Shown here: piece after piece, positions 1 through 6,636 of the stretch
How the letters are laid out: each line of letters opens with the position of its first letter
How positions within the stretch are numbered: the stretch's first letter is position 1
Source of the DNA: a virus
Strand: one strand, 5' to 3'
IMG/VR virus record: IMGVR_UViG_3300031918_000171
Coordinates: 1 to 20,198 of that record
Length of the DNA stretch: 20,198 nt
The notes under the pieces: model-generated
What the model saw: the letters and a program-made list of their open reading frames with translations, nothing else
What the model was told of the DNA's origin: nothing
Databases searched by the model: none
Program-made: the position numbers and the translations under genes

Positions 1-161
1 TCTATATGACTACTTGTTCCATTTAATCCTGCACCTTGATAAACTTTTCCATTTCCAGTTGAATATGTAACAGAAGTATCAGCTCCATTATTAGAACCTA
101 CACTATCATTAGAATTTCCATCTAATTTATAATATGAAATTAAGTTATCTGTAAGTGCCAT
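1..161 (-). CDS. LamG-like (concanavalin A fold) virion protein, N-terminal part only
   Basis: This is a partial gene that starts at 161 and runs off the left edge, leaving 53 codons. The translation begins MALTDNLISYYKLDGNSNDS and continues with a GSNNGADTS stretch and a GLNGTSSHI stretch. This is the usual opening of LamG/concanavalin A-like domains in phage tail and adhesin proteins: a 'YYKLDGN..DS.G.N.G' strand, then a 'G..GxAGxxNG' strand. The start codon lies in the TAATATG junction with the upstream tail-fibre gene, whose TAA ends one base before it. The protein is probably a host-surface or glycan-binding tail component in the same transcript as the two fibre genes. The remaining domains cannot be seen. 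Confidence 0.7.
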   Translation of the reverse strand, partial: MALTDNLISYYKLDGNSNDSVGSNNGADTSVTYSTGNGKVYQGAGLNGTSSHI

Positions 162-162
162 A

Positions 163-1158
163 TTAACAATTCTGTCCAATTATAAAGCCATCATATGTGT
201 TAGCTCCTGTTCTAATAAATCCAAATGTATCTCTTTTATTTAATGTTGCTGTAAGTATCGGAACTGAACCTCCTGCCCATCTAATAGTTGCAAACCATCC
301 TGATATAGTTGAAACTGTTGTTCCTCCTTGAAGAATAGAAACTATAAATGGTTGAGAATTTGTAGCATTTGCTATTGTAAATGTTATTGCTGTTCCTGAA
401 GCATGTCCAGAAACTACATGAATATTATTTACAGAACAATCTAATGCAACTGTTTGAGAACCTGTTGCTGGTGTATAAGTTTTAGCTACTTCATCGTGTC
501 CTGCTAATGTTTCTTTACCTGTCATTGTTCCACCAGTTTTAGGTAAAGCATTATCAGCCTTAGTTCCTTGTGTTGATGTAGCATAAGAACCAACTGGTTG
601 TTTACCATCTAATTCAGTCCTTAATGCTTTTTCAGAAGGAACATTTAAGTCAGAACCAGGACTAGATATTGTTGTAACAACAGTTGCACCAGTTCCATTA
701 GTACCATTTGTTCCAGGAGTTCCTGGGTTTCCTTGGTCTCCTTTTGGTAATGTAAAATTAAATACTGCATTAACTGGAGTACCACTATTTGTAACAATAG
801 CTGTTGGTCCACCTGTAACAGTTCCAATAGTTATATTAGGAGCAACTGCATTATCATTTAGTTCTTTCCAATGCTCTGCTGTAATATTCATTCTTGCTTC
901 TTCTCCTATTGTATGTGTTTGTGCATTTGTTCCACCAACACCTCTATCAGAAATATTACTTATAGTAATAAAATCACCATAAGTATTTGTTCCTGTAGCA
1001 GAAAATTTAACTATTTCTCTTAGTGTTGAGTTATTAGGAGATACTGTTATCCATCCTGAAGTTGTTGTAGGTTTAACAGACACATTAAAGTCTCCTGTTG
1101 TAGCAGACCAGTTACGTGTTATCTTTGCTATGTAAAAATTTTGTATTTGTGTAACCAT
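163..1158 (-). CDS. Tail fibre/adhesin with collagen-like segment (331 aa)
   Basis: Residues 1 to about 100 match the N-terminus of the neighbouring upstream gene (shared features include QN-Y/F-Y near residue 6, ISPNN/VSPNN, EIVKF, RGVGGT, QTHTIGE and MNITAE-WKE). This is probably the module that anchors the protein to the tail. Residues 139-157 form a short Gly-X-Y collagen-like stretch (KGDQGNPGTPGTNGTNGTG). Residues 169-215 carry tail-fibre repeats (NVPSEKALRTELDGKQPVG and NALPKTGGTMTG). The C-terminal 110 residues are beta-rich and likely form the receptor-binding tip. The start at 1158 lies 4 bases after the previous stop, in an ATTATATG context with no Shine-Dalgarno site. The exact receptor cannot be inferred. 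Confidence 0.75.
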   Translation of the reverse strand: MVTQIQNFYIAKITRNWSATTGDFNVSVKPTTTSGWITVSPNNSTLREIVKFSATGTNTYGDFITISNISDRGVGGTNAQTHTIGEEARMNITAEHWKELNDNAVAPNITIGTVTGGPTAIVTNSGTPVNAVFNFTLPKGDQGNPGTPGTNGTNGTGATVVTTISSPGSDLNVPSEKALRTELDGKQPVGSYATSTQGTKADNALPKTGGTMTGKETLAGHDEVAKTYTPATGSQTVALDCSVNNIHVVSGHASGTAITFTIANATNSQPFIVSILQGGTTVSTISGWFATIRWAGGSVPILTATLNKRDTFGFIRTGANTYDGFIIGQNC

Positions 1159-1162
1159 ATAA

Positions 1163-2074
1163 TTATTTTATTATATTATAATCAGTATCATCTATTAAAT
1201 CATATGAAATATTCATATTTCTTACATAAGCTCCATAACCTCCAGATTCTAAAGCATATATTTGAACTAAATCAAAAGCATTAACTGTTATATCTTCAGC
1301 AGTTTGAGTAACATATGAAGTTGAAGATGTACTTCTATTTGTTCCAACAGCAACTCCATTTACATAAATTCTACCTGAAGCAGACCAAATTCCATTTCCA
1401 GCTTTTAAATCAAATACTATTCTAATTACTCCACTATGATATACCATTACTTCTTTTAATTTTTCAAGTCCAGTAGTAGAAGTATGTTGTTCAGTAGTAT
1501 TATTTATTTTTAAATTATTAGAAGCAACACTTTTTCTAAATCTACTACTACTAATCCAATCTGTACCATTAGATGATATTATATTTTCCGAAGTTCCAGG
1601 AACTACAAAAGGAATATTATGTGCATCATTTAATAATTTTGGATTTATAAATAATTCTGCACCAGTTGAACCATTTTGTGTTCCAGCATCTATTTCAGAA
1701 GCAGTAGCTTCTTCTACTCCTCCCATTGTTGTTGTATTTGCATTAGGAACACCACTTGCTACAATATTAGTAATATCATCTGTCATTTCTTTCCAGTATT
1801 CAGCAGTAATGTTCATACGAATAGGTTCTCCTATTGTATGTGTTTGTTCTATAGTTCCTCCTACTCCTCTTTGACTAACATAAATATAATCTCCATTTAT
1901 ATCAGTTCCAGTAGAAGTAAATTTTACTATTTCAACTATATTAGGATTATTAGGAGATATAACTAACCAACCATCACTAACTGTTGGTTTTGTTGTAACA
2001 TAAAATATACCAGTCCCTATAGACCAGTCTAGAGATAATTTTTGAACATAGTAATTTTGAATTATTTTTGACAT
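1163..2074 (-). CDS. Tail fibre/adhesin paralogue (303 aa)
   Basis: The N-terminal ~98 residues are paralogous to those of the next gene downstream, while the rest diverges. Residues about 115-150 read as a typical tail-fibre linker (TTTMGGVEEATASEIDAGTQ). The C-terminal part (from about residue 195) is a beta-rich domain with GRIYVNGVAVGT and YALESGGYGAYVRNM strands, a plausible receptor-binding or trimerising head. The gene has its own perfect promoter immediately upstream, with the -10 element only about 8 bases before the ATG, so its mRNA is nearly leaderless. Function is inferred from context and repeat style; no enzymatic motif is visible. Confidence 0.7.
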   Translation of the reverse strand: MSKIIQNYYVQKLSLDWSIGTGIFYVTTKPTVSDGWLVISPNNPNIVEIVKFTSTGTDINGDYIYVSQRGVGGTIEQTHTIGEPIRMNITAEYWKEMTDDITNIVASGVPNANTTTMGGVEEATASEIDAGTQNGSTGAELFINPKLLNDAHNIPFVVPGTSENIISSNGTDWISSSRFRKSVASNNLKINNTTEQHTSTTGLEKLKEVMVYHSGVIRIVFDLKAGNGIWSASGRIYVNGVAVGTNRSTSSTSYVTQTAEDITVNAFDLVQIYALESGGYGAYVRNMNISYDLIDDTDYNIIK

Positions 2075-2082
2075 CTTATTGT

Positions 2083-2111
2083 ATTATAACATATTTTATT
2101 AATAATGTCAA
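2083..2111 (-). promoter_or_regulatory. Consensus sigma-70 promoter for tail-fibre genes (near-leaderless)
   Basis: On the minus strand TTGACA (plus 2106-2111) is followed by 17 bases and TATAAT (plus 2083-2088). Transcription should begin near 2076, two bases before the ATG at 2074. The -35 abuts the TAG stop of the preceding gene. This gives the fibre genes separate transcription from the rest of the morphogenesis operon. Confidence 0.8.
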
Positions 2112-3665
2112 CTATTTAACACTTACAATTCCATCAGGACTAAATGTTTCTTTTGTTTCTTTCATTCCTGTAACTGCGAATTGACATATTGTAAATACAT
2201 CATTTAATCCACTATTTGAAAGTTGTACTGTAATTGATTGAGCTTTAGATAAGAATGATACACGTCTTTTAATAAATGGTGAAGATTCTGGATTTTGTCC
2301 AAATCCATCACCAACTAGGTTTTCTCCAAATGGTACTTGTCCAGTTGTAGCTAACATATCATTTGTACCAAGTCCAATATAAAATACTTTACCCATTGTA
2401 GTTCTTAAATCAGCTTTATCTTGGTAAATTGTGATTGTAATTTTAGCTTGTAGATTCTTAAACATTAAGTCTAAGTATCTATAAATATTAAATAAGTTAA
2501 AGTCCTTATCTTCTATTTTTTTAAATGTAACTTGTGATGAAATAGCAACTCCATTATCATTTATTAATGAATCATTCCATTTAATAACAGAAAAAGGAGT
2601 AACATTTTTTACTGAATACATTACATTATTTATTGAGAATAGTTCTGAACATTTACTTTTATCTCTATCTAGATATTTTGTCCAAGAATTATTATAAAGA
2701 GTATGACACACAAATAACGTATCATTTGTTGTAGTTGAACTTGATATTCCAACAGATAAATAAAATCTACGATTATTATACCAACATACTACATTTGAAA
2801 AATTAGATTGATTTATATTAGTTAATGATTCTTTTATTTGTTCTGATAAAACAGATGAATTAATACCAAGAACTCCTGTTTGTTGGTCTTTAAATCCAAA
2901 AGCTCTTACTTCTTTTCCTGTAAAGAACCAAATATCATTTTCTACCCAAGATACTGCTTTAGTTGAACAAGCTCCATAATTACCAGATTGAAGTTCTTGT
3001 TTATTATAGTAAGTTCCAAGTGTATCTTGTACTCTTGATACTTTCCAAATAGATTTTTCTTTAAATACAATTAAGAAACCATAATAGTTTTTTAATGAAG
3101 TTATTTTATCTGTTCCTAATGGTTTAAATACATCAGTACCTGTAAATGTTGTAAGTACTCCTGAATTAGAATAGTAAACACTTCTTGGTTCAGTTGTAAC
3201 ACCAGCTACATATAATTTATCTTCAAATATTTCTAAAATATTTCCTTTTGGAGATGATGCATAATCAGTAAATGTTGTACCATCAAATTTCCACATAGAA
3301 TCTACTGCATTACAAGCATACATAACATCTCCAGCACTATCAGTTATATAACCAAACTTTGCTCCAGCTGTAACAGTTTTACTTGTATTTTCCCATAGAT
3401 TTGTACTAGTATTAAATTTTTGTAAATAATTATCTTTAACTCTTAAGAAGAATGATGTACCATCTTTTTTTTCAAAATTAAATAATGAGTGTATTGAAGT
3501 AGTTTCAGTAGTTCCAGATAAAGAAAAACCAGTATCTTTTGTAAGATACCCATTTTCAATGAAGTTCATATTTATAGGTATACTTCTACCTTTATTGTCA
3601 TTAATATCTATGGCATTAACCATATTATCTTGAACAATAGAAAATTTTTTCTTTTTTAATGGCAT
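2112..3665 (-). CDS. Large beta-rich tail protein, podovirus tail-tube/stabilisation type (517 aa)
   Basis: The sequence is a series of short beta-strand units with aromatic and FDG/FNG turns (MWKFDGTTF, IWKVSRVQD, WYNNRRFYLSVG, IKWNDSL). It resembles the propeller-like tail tubular B / packaged-DNA stabilisation proteins of podoviruses (T7 gp12 and P22 gp10 type). Its place directly downstream of the adaptor-like gene and upstream of the fibres fits a protein of the short tail hub. The first residues are strongly basic (PLKKKKF). The start at 3665 sits in TAATATG, one base from the upstream gene's stop. It ends in TAG, showing that amber is a stop here. Homology is judged from composition and order, not alignment. 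Confidence 0.6.
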   Translation of the reverse strand: MPLKKKKFSIVQDNMVNAIDINDNKGRSIPINMNFIENGYLTKDTGFSLSGTTETTSIHSLFNFEKKDGTSFFLRVKDNYLQKFNTSTNLWENTSKTVTAGAKFGYITDSAGDVMYACNAVDSMWKFDGTTFTDYASSPKGNILEIFEDKLYVAGVTTEPRSVYYSNSGVLTTFTGTDVFKPLGTDKITSLKNYYGFLIVFKEKSIWKVSRVQDTLGTYYNKQELQSGNYGACSTKAVSWVENDIWFFTGKEVRAFGFKDQQTGVLGINSSVLSEQIKESLTNINQSNFSNVVCWYNNRRFYLSVGISSSTTTNDTLFVCHTLYNNSWTKYLDRDKSKCSELFSINNVMYSVKNVTPFSVIKWNDSLINDNGVAISSQVTFKKIEDKDFNLFNIYRYLDLMFKNLQAKITITIYQDKADLRTTMGKVFYIGLGTNDMLATTGQVPFGENLVGDGFGQNPESSPFIKRRVSFLSKAQSITVQLSNSGLNDVFTICQFAVTGMKETKETFSPDGIVSVK

Positions 3666-3666
3666 A

Positions 3667-4272
3667 TTAAATTAATTTTTGGTATGAAAACATTACTCCA
3701 CCTCTTTGATTTACTTCCTCATAATTACTTTGAATTGATGTTTTTTTTGTAATCATTGATTCATATTTTGCATCGTAAAAAGATGCTAACTCTTGGTCTT
3801 GTAAATCTTCAAAAGCTCTAGCTAGAATACCATAAACTATTGCTTCGTGGAAGTATTCATTTATTGATGGATTACTACCAGAAGTAAGAGTAGCGAATGT
3901 TGGATAATATTTAATATTTACAGATGATGTTGTATTTGGATATATTTTAATATTTCCACCTTCAACTGTAATCATATTATATTGAACTTTATTATCAAAA
4001 TCTTCTATAGATACTTCTTCAAAAATATTATTACTAGAATCTTGTCCTGAACCATATAGTGTTCCAAATAATGTTGGTGTTGGTGATACTCCATTAGTAA
4101 AAGTTAATGTAGCAGAAAGTATTTTATCATTAGTGAATATTCTTTTTTGTAAATCTGAATAAGCTAAATTAGTATAAATTAAAATAGTATCATCTGAAAT
4201 AATTTCACTTGTTGCTTCAAGTAATTTAATTCTAGCTAAGTTTAAAATTTGTATTGTTGTTAATGCTGACAT
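3667..4272 (-). CDS. Head-tail adaptor-like protein (201 aa)
   Basis: The protein opens with a helical segment (TIQILNLARIKLLEATSEIISDD), then ILIYTNLAYSDLQKRIF, a beta section in the middle (VEGGNIKIYPNTTSSVNIKYYP) and a helical end that includes HEAIVYGILARAFEDLQDQE. This pattern of mixed helices, a central 'YYP' strand and late 'A..YGIL.RA.EDL.D' helices is typical of podovirus adaptor/gatekeeper proteins (T7 gp11 or P22 gp4 type) that sit under the portal. Position between the capsid gene and the large tail protein supports this. A TATAAT lies 6 bases before the ATG, but I see no matching -35, so an own promoter is doubtful. Confidence 0.6.
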   Translation of the reverse strand: MSALTTIQILNLARIKLLEATSEIISDDTILIYTNLAYSDLQKRIFTNDKILSATLTFTNGVSPTPTLFGTLYGSGQDSSNNIFEEVSIEDFDNKVQYNMITVEGGNIKIYPNTTSSVNIKYYPTFATLTSGSNPSINEYFHEAIVYGILARAFEDLQDQELASFYDAKYESMITKKTSIQSNYEEVNQRGGVMFSYQKLI

Positions 4273-4306
4273 TTTATTATTATACTAATTATCTAATAAT
4301 CCTATT

Positions 4307-4334
4307 CCTACCCACCTCCTAAGAGATGAGTAGA
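4307..4334 (-). other. Strong RNA hairpin between capsid and adaptor genes
   Basis: The minus-strand RNA can form a 12-bp stem (three G-U pairs) with a TTAG tetraloop; the plus-strand arms are 4307-4318 and 4323-4334. It lies about 20 bases after the capsid stop and 35 bases before the next start. No U-run follows, so it is not a classical terminator; mRNA processing or 3'-end protection of the abundant capsid message is more likely. The 3' arm contains AGGAGGTG, a perfect Shine-Dalgarno sequence, but no start codon lies within range. Confidence 0.6.
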
Positions 4335-4351
4335 GTAGAACTATTGGTTTA

Positions 4352-5443
4352 TTAAGCCAATGTTGCACGTAGAACTGCACCGTAACCACGATTTCCTTCG
4401 AAAATCTTTGAACCCCATACTAGAAGTCCTTTACATGTAGATACGAATGATGTTGGGTCTGCTTCAGAAGGGATAACAGAAACTTTGTTGATTTGCATTG
4501 CAAATGAACAGTATTCTGTTGTACCAGCTAAGAACCAGTAACCATTTGTATTATCACCAGGAACAAGTTCACTTGTGTAAACATCGAATCCTGCTATTCT
4601 ACCGATAGTTCCTCCTACAACTACTTTATTATAAGAATCACCTACTGCTGGAATAAATTCTGGAGCTTGCATTAGTAAACCTTCGAATTGAGAGTTTATA
4701 ACCAAGAAACGACCTGCTTTTGGTGTTAGAGACTTACCTAGAGCTGTACGAAGAGCAACTATATTTGCATATACGTTAGACTTTGTAAGAGCAATAGCTA
4801 CCGCACCTGCGATTGAGTAAGTTGTTGCTGAAACTGCACCTCCTGTATAAGCAACTCCATCAAGGTCTTTGATAGTTATACTTGTACCTGATGTGTATGC
4901 AGTAACTAGGTAAGATTTTGACAAACCTGTTATTGTAAATGTTCCACCAACCATACTTGCTGTGAAAGTTGTACCAGTACCTGTAACAACACCTGTTGTT
5001 GCTGCTACTGCGGCTGTACCTGTTGCATAAGCTGTACCAACTACGTTTGAAGCGTTGACACCTTTTGCCATCTTTCCTAGAAGAGCTGCGTCAAGGTATT
5101 CAGAGATTACTCCCTTTGAACTTTGAGCATATTCATTAATAGCACTTATATCGTTTTGAATCTTATCTACATCGTCAACTCCGAAGTCGAAGTATTTCAT
5201 TGTATCAATTATCAAATCTTCATAAGTTGGGTTAAGGTCTTGCTTAACTAGAGTCATACCTTTAGTATAATCGTTAAGAGTTACTTTACCTGCTGTACGA
5301 ACACGAACTCTATCTCCACTTTCCTTAATAGTACCTTCGTACTTTGTGTTTGTTATTTTTGTATAAATAGTCTCATTATATAGAATTTCTATAAGTTTAA
5401 GAGAATATTTTGTGGGCGTAAAAGCCGCTAAATTGTTTGCCAT
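4352..5443 (-). CDS. Major capsid protein with beta-rich insertion (363 aa)
   Basis: This is a probable HK97-fold coat protein. The opening (FTPTKYSLKLIEILYNETIY...ITN..YEGTIKESGD) and the following RVRVRTAGKVTLNDY strand match P22-coat-like and related major capsid proteins, and the length is typical. Residues about 135-213 are a Thr/Gly/Val-rich beta segment (VVTGTGTTFTASMVGG, YLVTAYTSGTSITIKD) that looks like an Ig-like or surface insertion. The closing part (FEGLLMQAPEFIPAVGDS, VVGGTIGRIAGFDVYTSELVP, FAMQINKVSVI) is the usual capsid C-terminal domain. It has more G and C in third codon positions than its neighbours, as expected for a very highly expressed gene. The start context is CAATATG without a Shine-Dalgarno site. 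Confidence 0.88.
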   Translation of the reverse strand: MANNLAAFTPTKYSLKLIEILYNETIYTKITNTKYEGTIKESGDRVRVRTAGKVTLNDYTKGMTLVKQDLNPTYEDLIIDTMKYFDFGVDDVDKIQNDISAINEYAQSSKGVISEYLDAALLGKMAKGVNASNVVGTAYATGTAAVAATTGVVTGTGTTFTASMVGGTFTITGLSKSYLVTAYTSGTSITIKDLDGVAYTGGAVSATTYSIAGAVAIALTKSNVYANIVALRTALGKSLTPKAGRFLVINSQFEGLLMQAPEFIPAVGDSYNKVVVGGTIGRIAGFDVYTSELVPGDNTNGYWFLAGTTEYCSFAMQINKVSVIPSEADPTSFVSTCKGLLVWGSKIFEGNRGYGAVLRATLA

Positions 5444-5490
5444 ATTGTTAAATTAAATTAATATTTATTAATGACACAAATAACTTAGCC

Positions 5491-5682
5491 TTAGATTTTA
5501 CCAGATGCCATATCTTCATTGAACTCTTTTGAAAGTGAAAGGAATTTTTGAGGTTCCATTTGTTGCATACGTGTCCAATCTTCAAGTGAACGATTTACCT
5601 TTGGTTCTTTAGGACCAGCAGTATTACGTTCAATTTCAATACGAGAATTTTTATCTGATTCATCCTTAGCTCCTATTTCCAT
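5491..5682 (-). CDS. Small charged protein between scaffold and capsid genes (63 aa)
   Basis: This is a short, highly charged reading frame, rich in E, K, D and R, with a possible helix near the end (MQQMEPQKFLSLSKEFNEDM). No family is recognised. It lies between the scaffold-like gene and the capsid gene and reads in the same direction, so it could be a small capsid or assembly factor, but that is position-based only. The ATG at 5682 is the first usual start after an upstream in-frame TGA. Its context (TTCTATG) differs from the AT-ATG pattern of most other genes. Confidence 0.5.
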   Translation of the reverse strand: MEIGAKDESDKNSRIEIERNTAGPKEPKVNRSLEDWTRMQQMEPQKFLSLSKEFNEDMASGKI

Positions 5683-5717
5683 AGAAGAATCGAATAGATG
5701 TATTTTAGCAACATCAA

Positions 5718-6221
5718 TTAAGATATTATCAATATTTCATCTTTAGATTCAGCTAATTTAGGATATTTAAGAATAGCATTATTTAGTGCAGTTTCCCATT
5801 TCTGAGTATTAAATTGCTTTCTTGCGAAGGCAATAGCAGGGTCTTTATTAATTTCTTGAGTAGCCTTAGAAACTATCCCATTAGTATAATTAATAAACTG
5901 CTCTTTTGCACTATCATCTAATTCTTCAAATCCTGGAAAAGGATTATCTGTGTTTGGTTCAAAATCATTTGAACCTTTGCCTTTTGTAAGTAATTCATTT
6001 TCGATTATCAATCTTTCGATTTCAATATCTTTCTCCTTTTGTACATCTAGGAGACGTAGAGCTTCTTTAGAAGACTCACTAAATTTCTTTTCATAATCAA
6101 TAGCTGGGACTGTAGCTATTTCTGGATTTATAGTATCCACTACTTGCGTTCCGTTATTTAAAACAGAGTTTGCTTCTTCTTGTGTCATAATGTTTGTGCC
6201 GTCTCTTTCGAGGTTTGGCAT
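5718..6221 (-). CDS. Scaffold-like protein (167 aa)
   Basis: This acidic, helical, Gln/Glu/Lys-rich protein has a long coiled-coil candidate at about residues 44-80 (EKKFSESSKEALRLLD, KEKDIEIERLIIENELL). A proline-rich break (NTDNPFPGFEELDD) and a basic helical end (FARKQFNTQKWETALNNAILKYPKLAESKDE) follow. This layout, and the place between portal and capsid genes, is typical of capsid scaffolding proteins, whose basic C-terminal helix binds the coat. Sequence identity in such proteins is low, so the call rests on composition and synteny. Met12 is an alternative start, but the TAATATG context at 6221 favours the annotated one. Confidence 0.65.
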   Translation of the reverse strand: MPNLERDGTNIMTQEEANSVLNNGTQVVDTINPEIATVPAIDYEKKFSESSKEALRLLDVQKEKDIEIERLIIENELLTKGKGSNDFEPNTDNPFPGFEELDDSAKEQFINYTNGIVSKATQEINKDPAIAFARKQFNTQKWETALNNAILKYPKLAESKDEILIIS

Positions 6222-6277
6222 ATTACTTATTAATAGCTTTTTTAAGGGGTACTATAACCCACATAGAACTTAAATAG

Positions 6278-6319
6278 TTAACACTTCTTTCCTCCTTTTT
6301 TCATTGGTTTCTTTGCCAT
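6278..6319 (-). CDS. 13-residue basic microprotein (MAKKPMKKGGKKC)
   Basis: A 13-codon frame starts at 6319, four bases after the TAA of the preceding gene, in an ATTATATG context identical to that of other genes here. The product has seven lysines, two glycines and a terminal cysteine. Similar short K/G-rich products occur between portal and capsid genes of podoviruses, as I recall. It would act, if translated, as a nucleic-acid or scaffold-binding peptide; no function can be claimed. The GGAGG inside it encodes Gly-Gly-Lys and precedes no obvious start. Confidence 0.4.
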   Translation of the reverse strand: MAKKPMKKGGKKC

Positions 6320-6323
6320 ATAA

Positions 6324-6635
6324 TTAATCTATTAATTGTTTAATTGATTTCTCAGCAAATTGTTGAGCAACCTTTGGACTACTAATAAAGTTTAAAATTT
6401 TTTTAATGAAGCGTATTTCGACCTGTCTGAATGTTATCACATCTTTATCTAAACCTTCTTCACAAATTCTAGAAGTAGCTATATCATATTCTGCGTTTAA
6501 CCAATCTTCTACTTCTTTATCTGTCAATTTTTTACCACTTAATGCTTCTTCCCATTCACGAAATGTTTTCTTTTCTTCTTCATTTAAGTCAGAGAATGAA
6601 CTAAGTCCTAATTTTTTTAAATATTTTTGTAACAT
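6324..6635 (-). CDS. Small helical protein downstream of portal (103 aa)
   Basis: The start at 6635 is preferred over an in-frame ATG 24 bases upstream because it creates the recurrent TAATATG junction: the portal's TAA ends one base before it and no overlap is needed. The product is mostly helical and charged (LKKLGLSSFSDLNEEEKKTFREWEEAL, then DKEVEDWLNAEYDIA, then RQVEIRFIKKILNFI). It may be a portal-associated or internal virion protein, given its place after the portal, but I do not recognise a family. No membrane segment or catalytic motif is visible. Confidence 0.65.
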   Translation of the reverse strand: MLQKYLKKLGLSSFSDLNEEEKKTFREWEEALSGKKLTDKEVEDWLNAEYDIATSRICEEGLDKDVITFRQVEIRFIKKILNFISSPKVAQQFAEKSIKQLID

Positions 6636-6636
6636 A

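Noticed and set aside
6233-6260. GGGT...ACCC inverted repeat as a terminator before the scaffold gene
   Set aside because: The stem is only 4 bp and no proper U-run follows in the direction of transcription.
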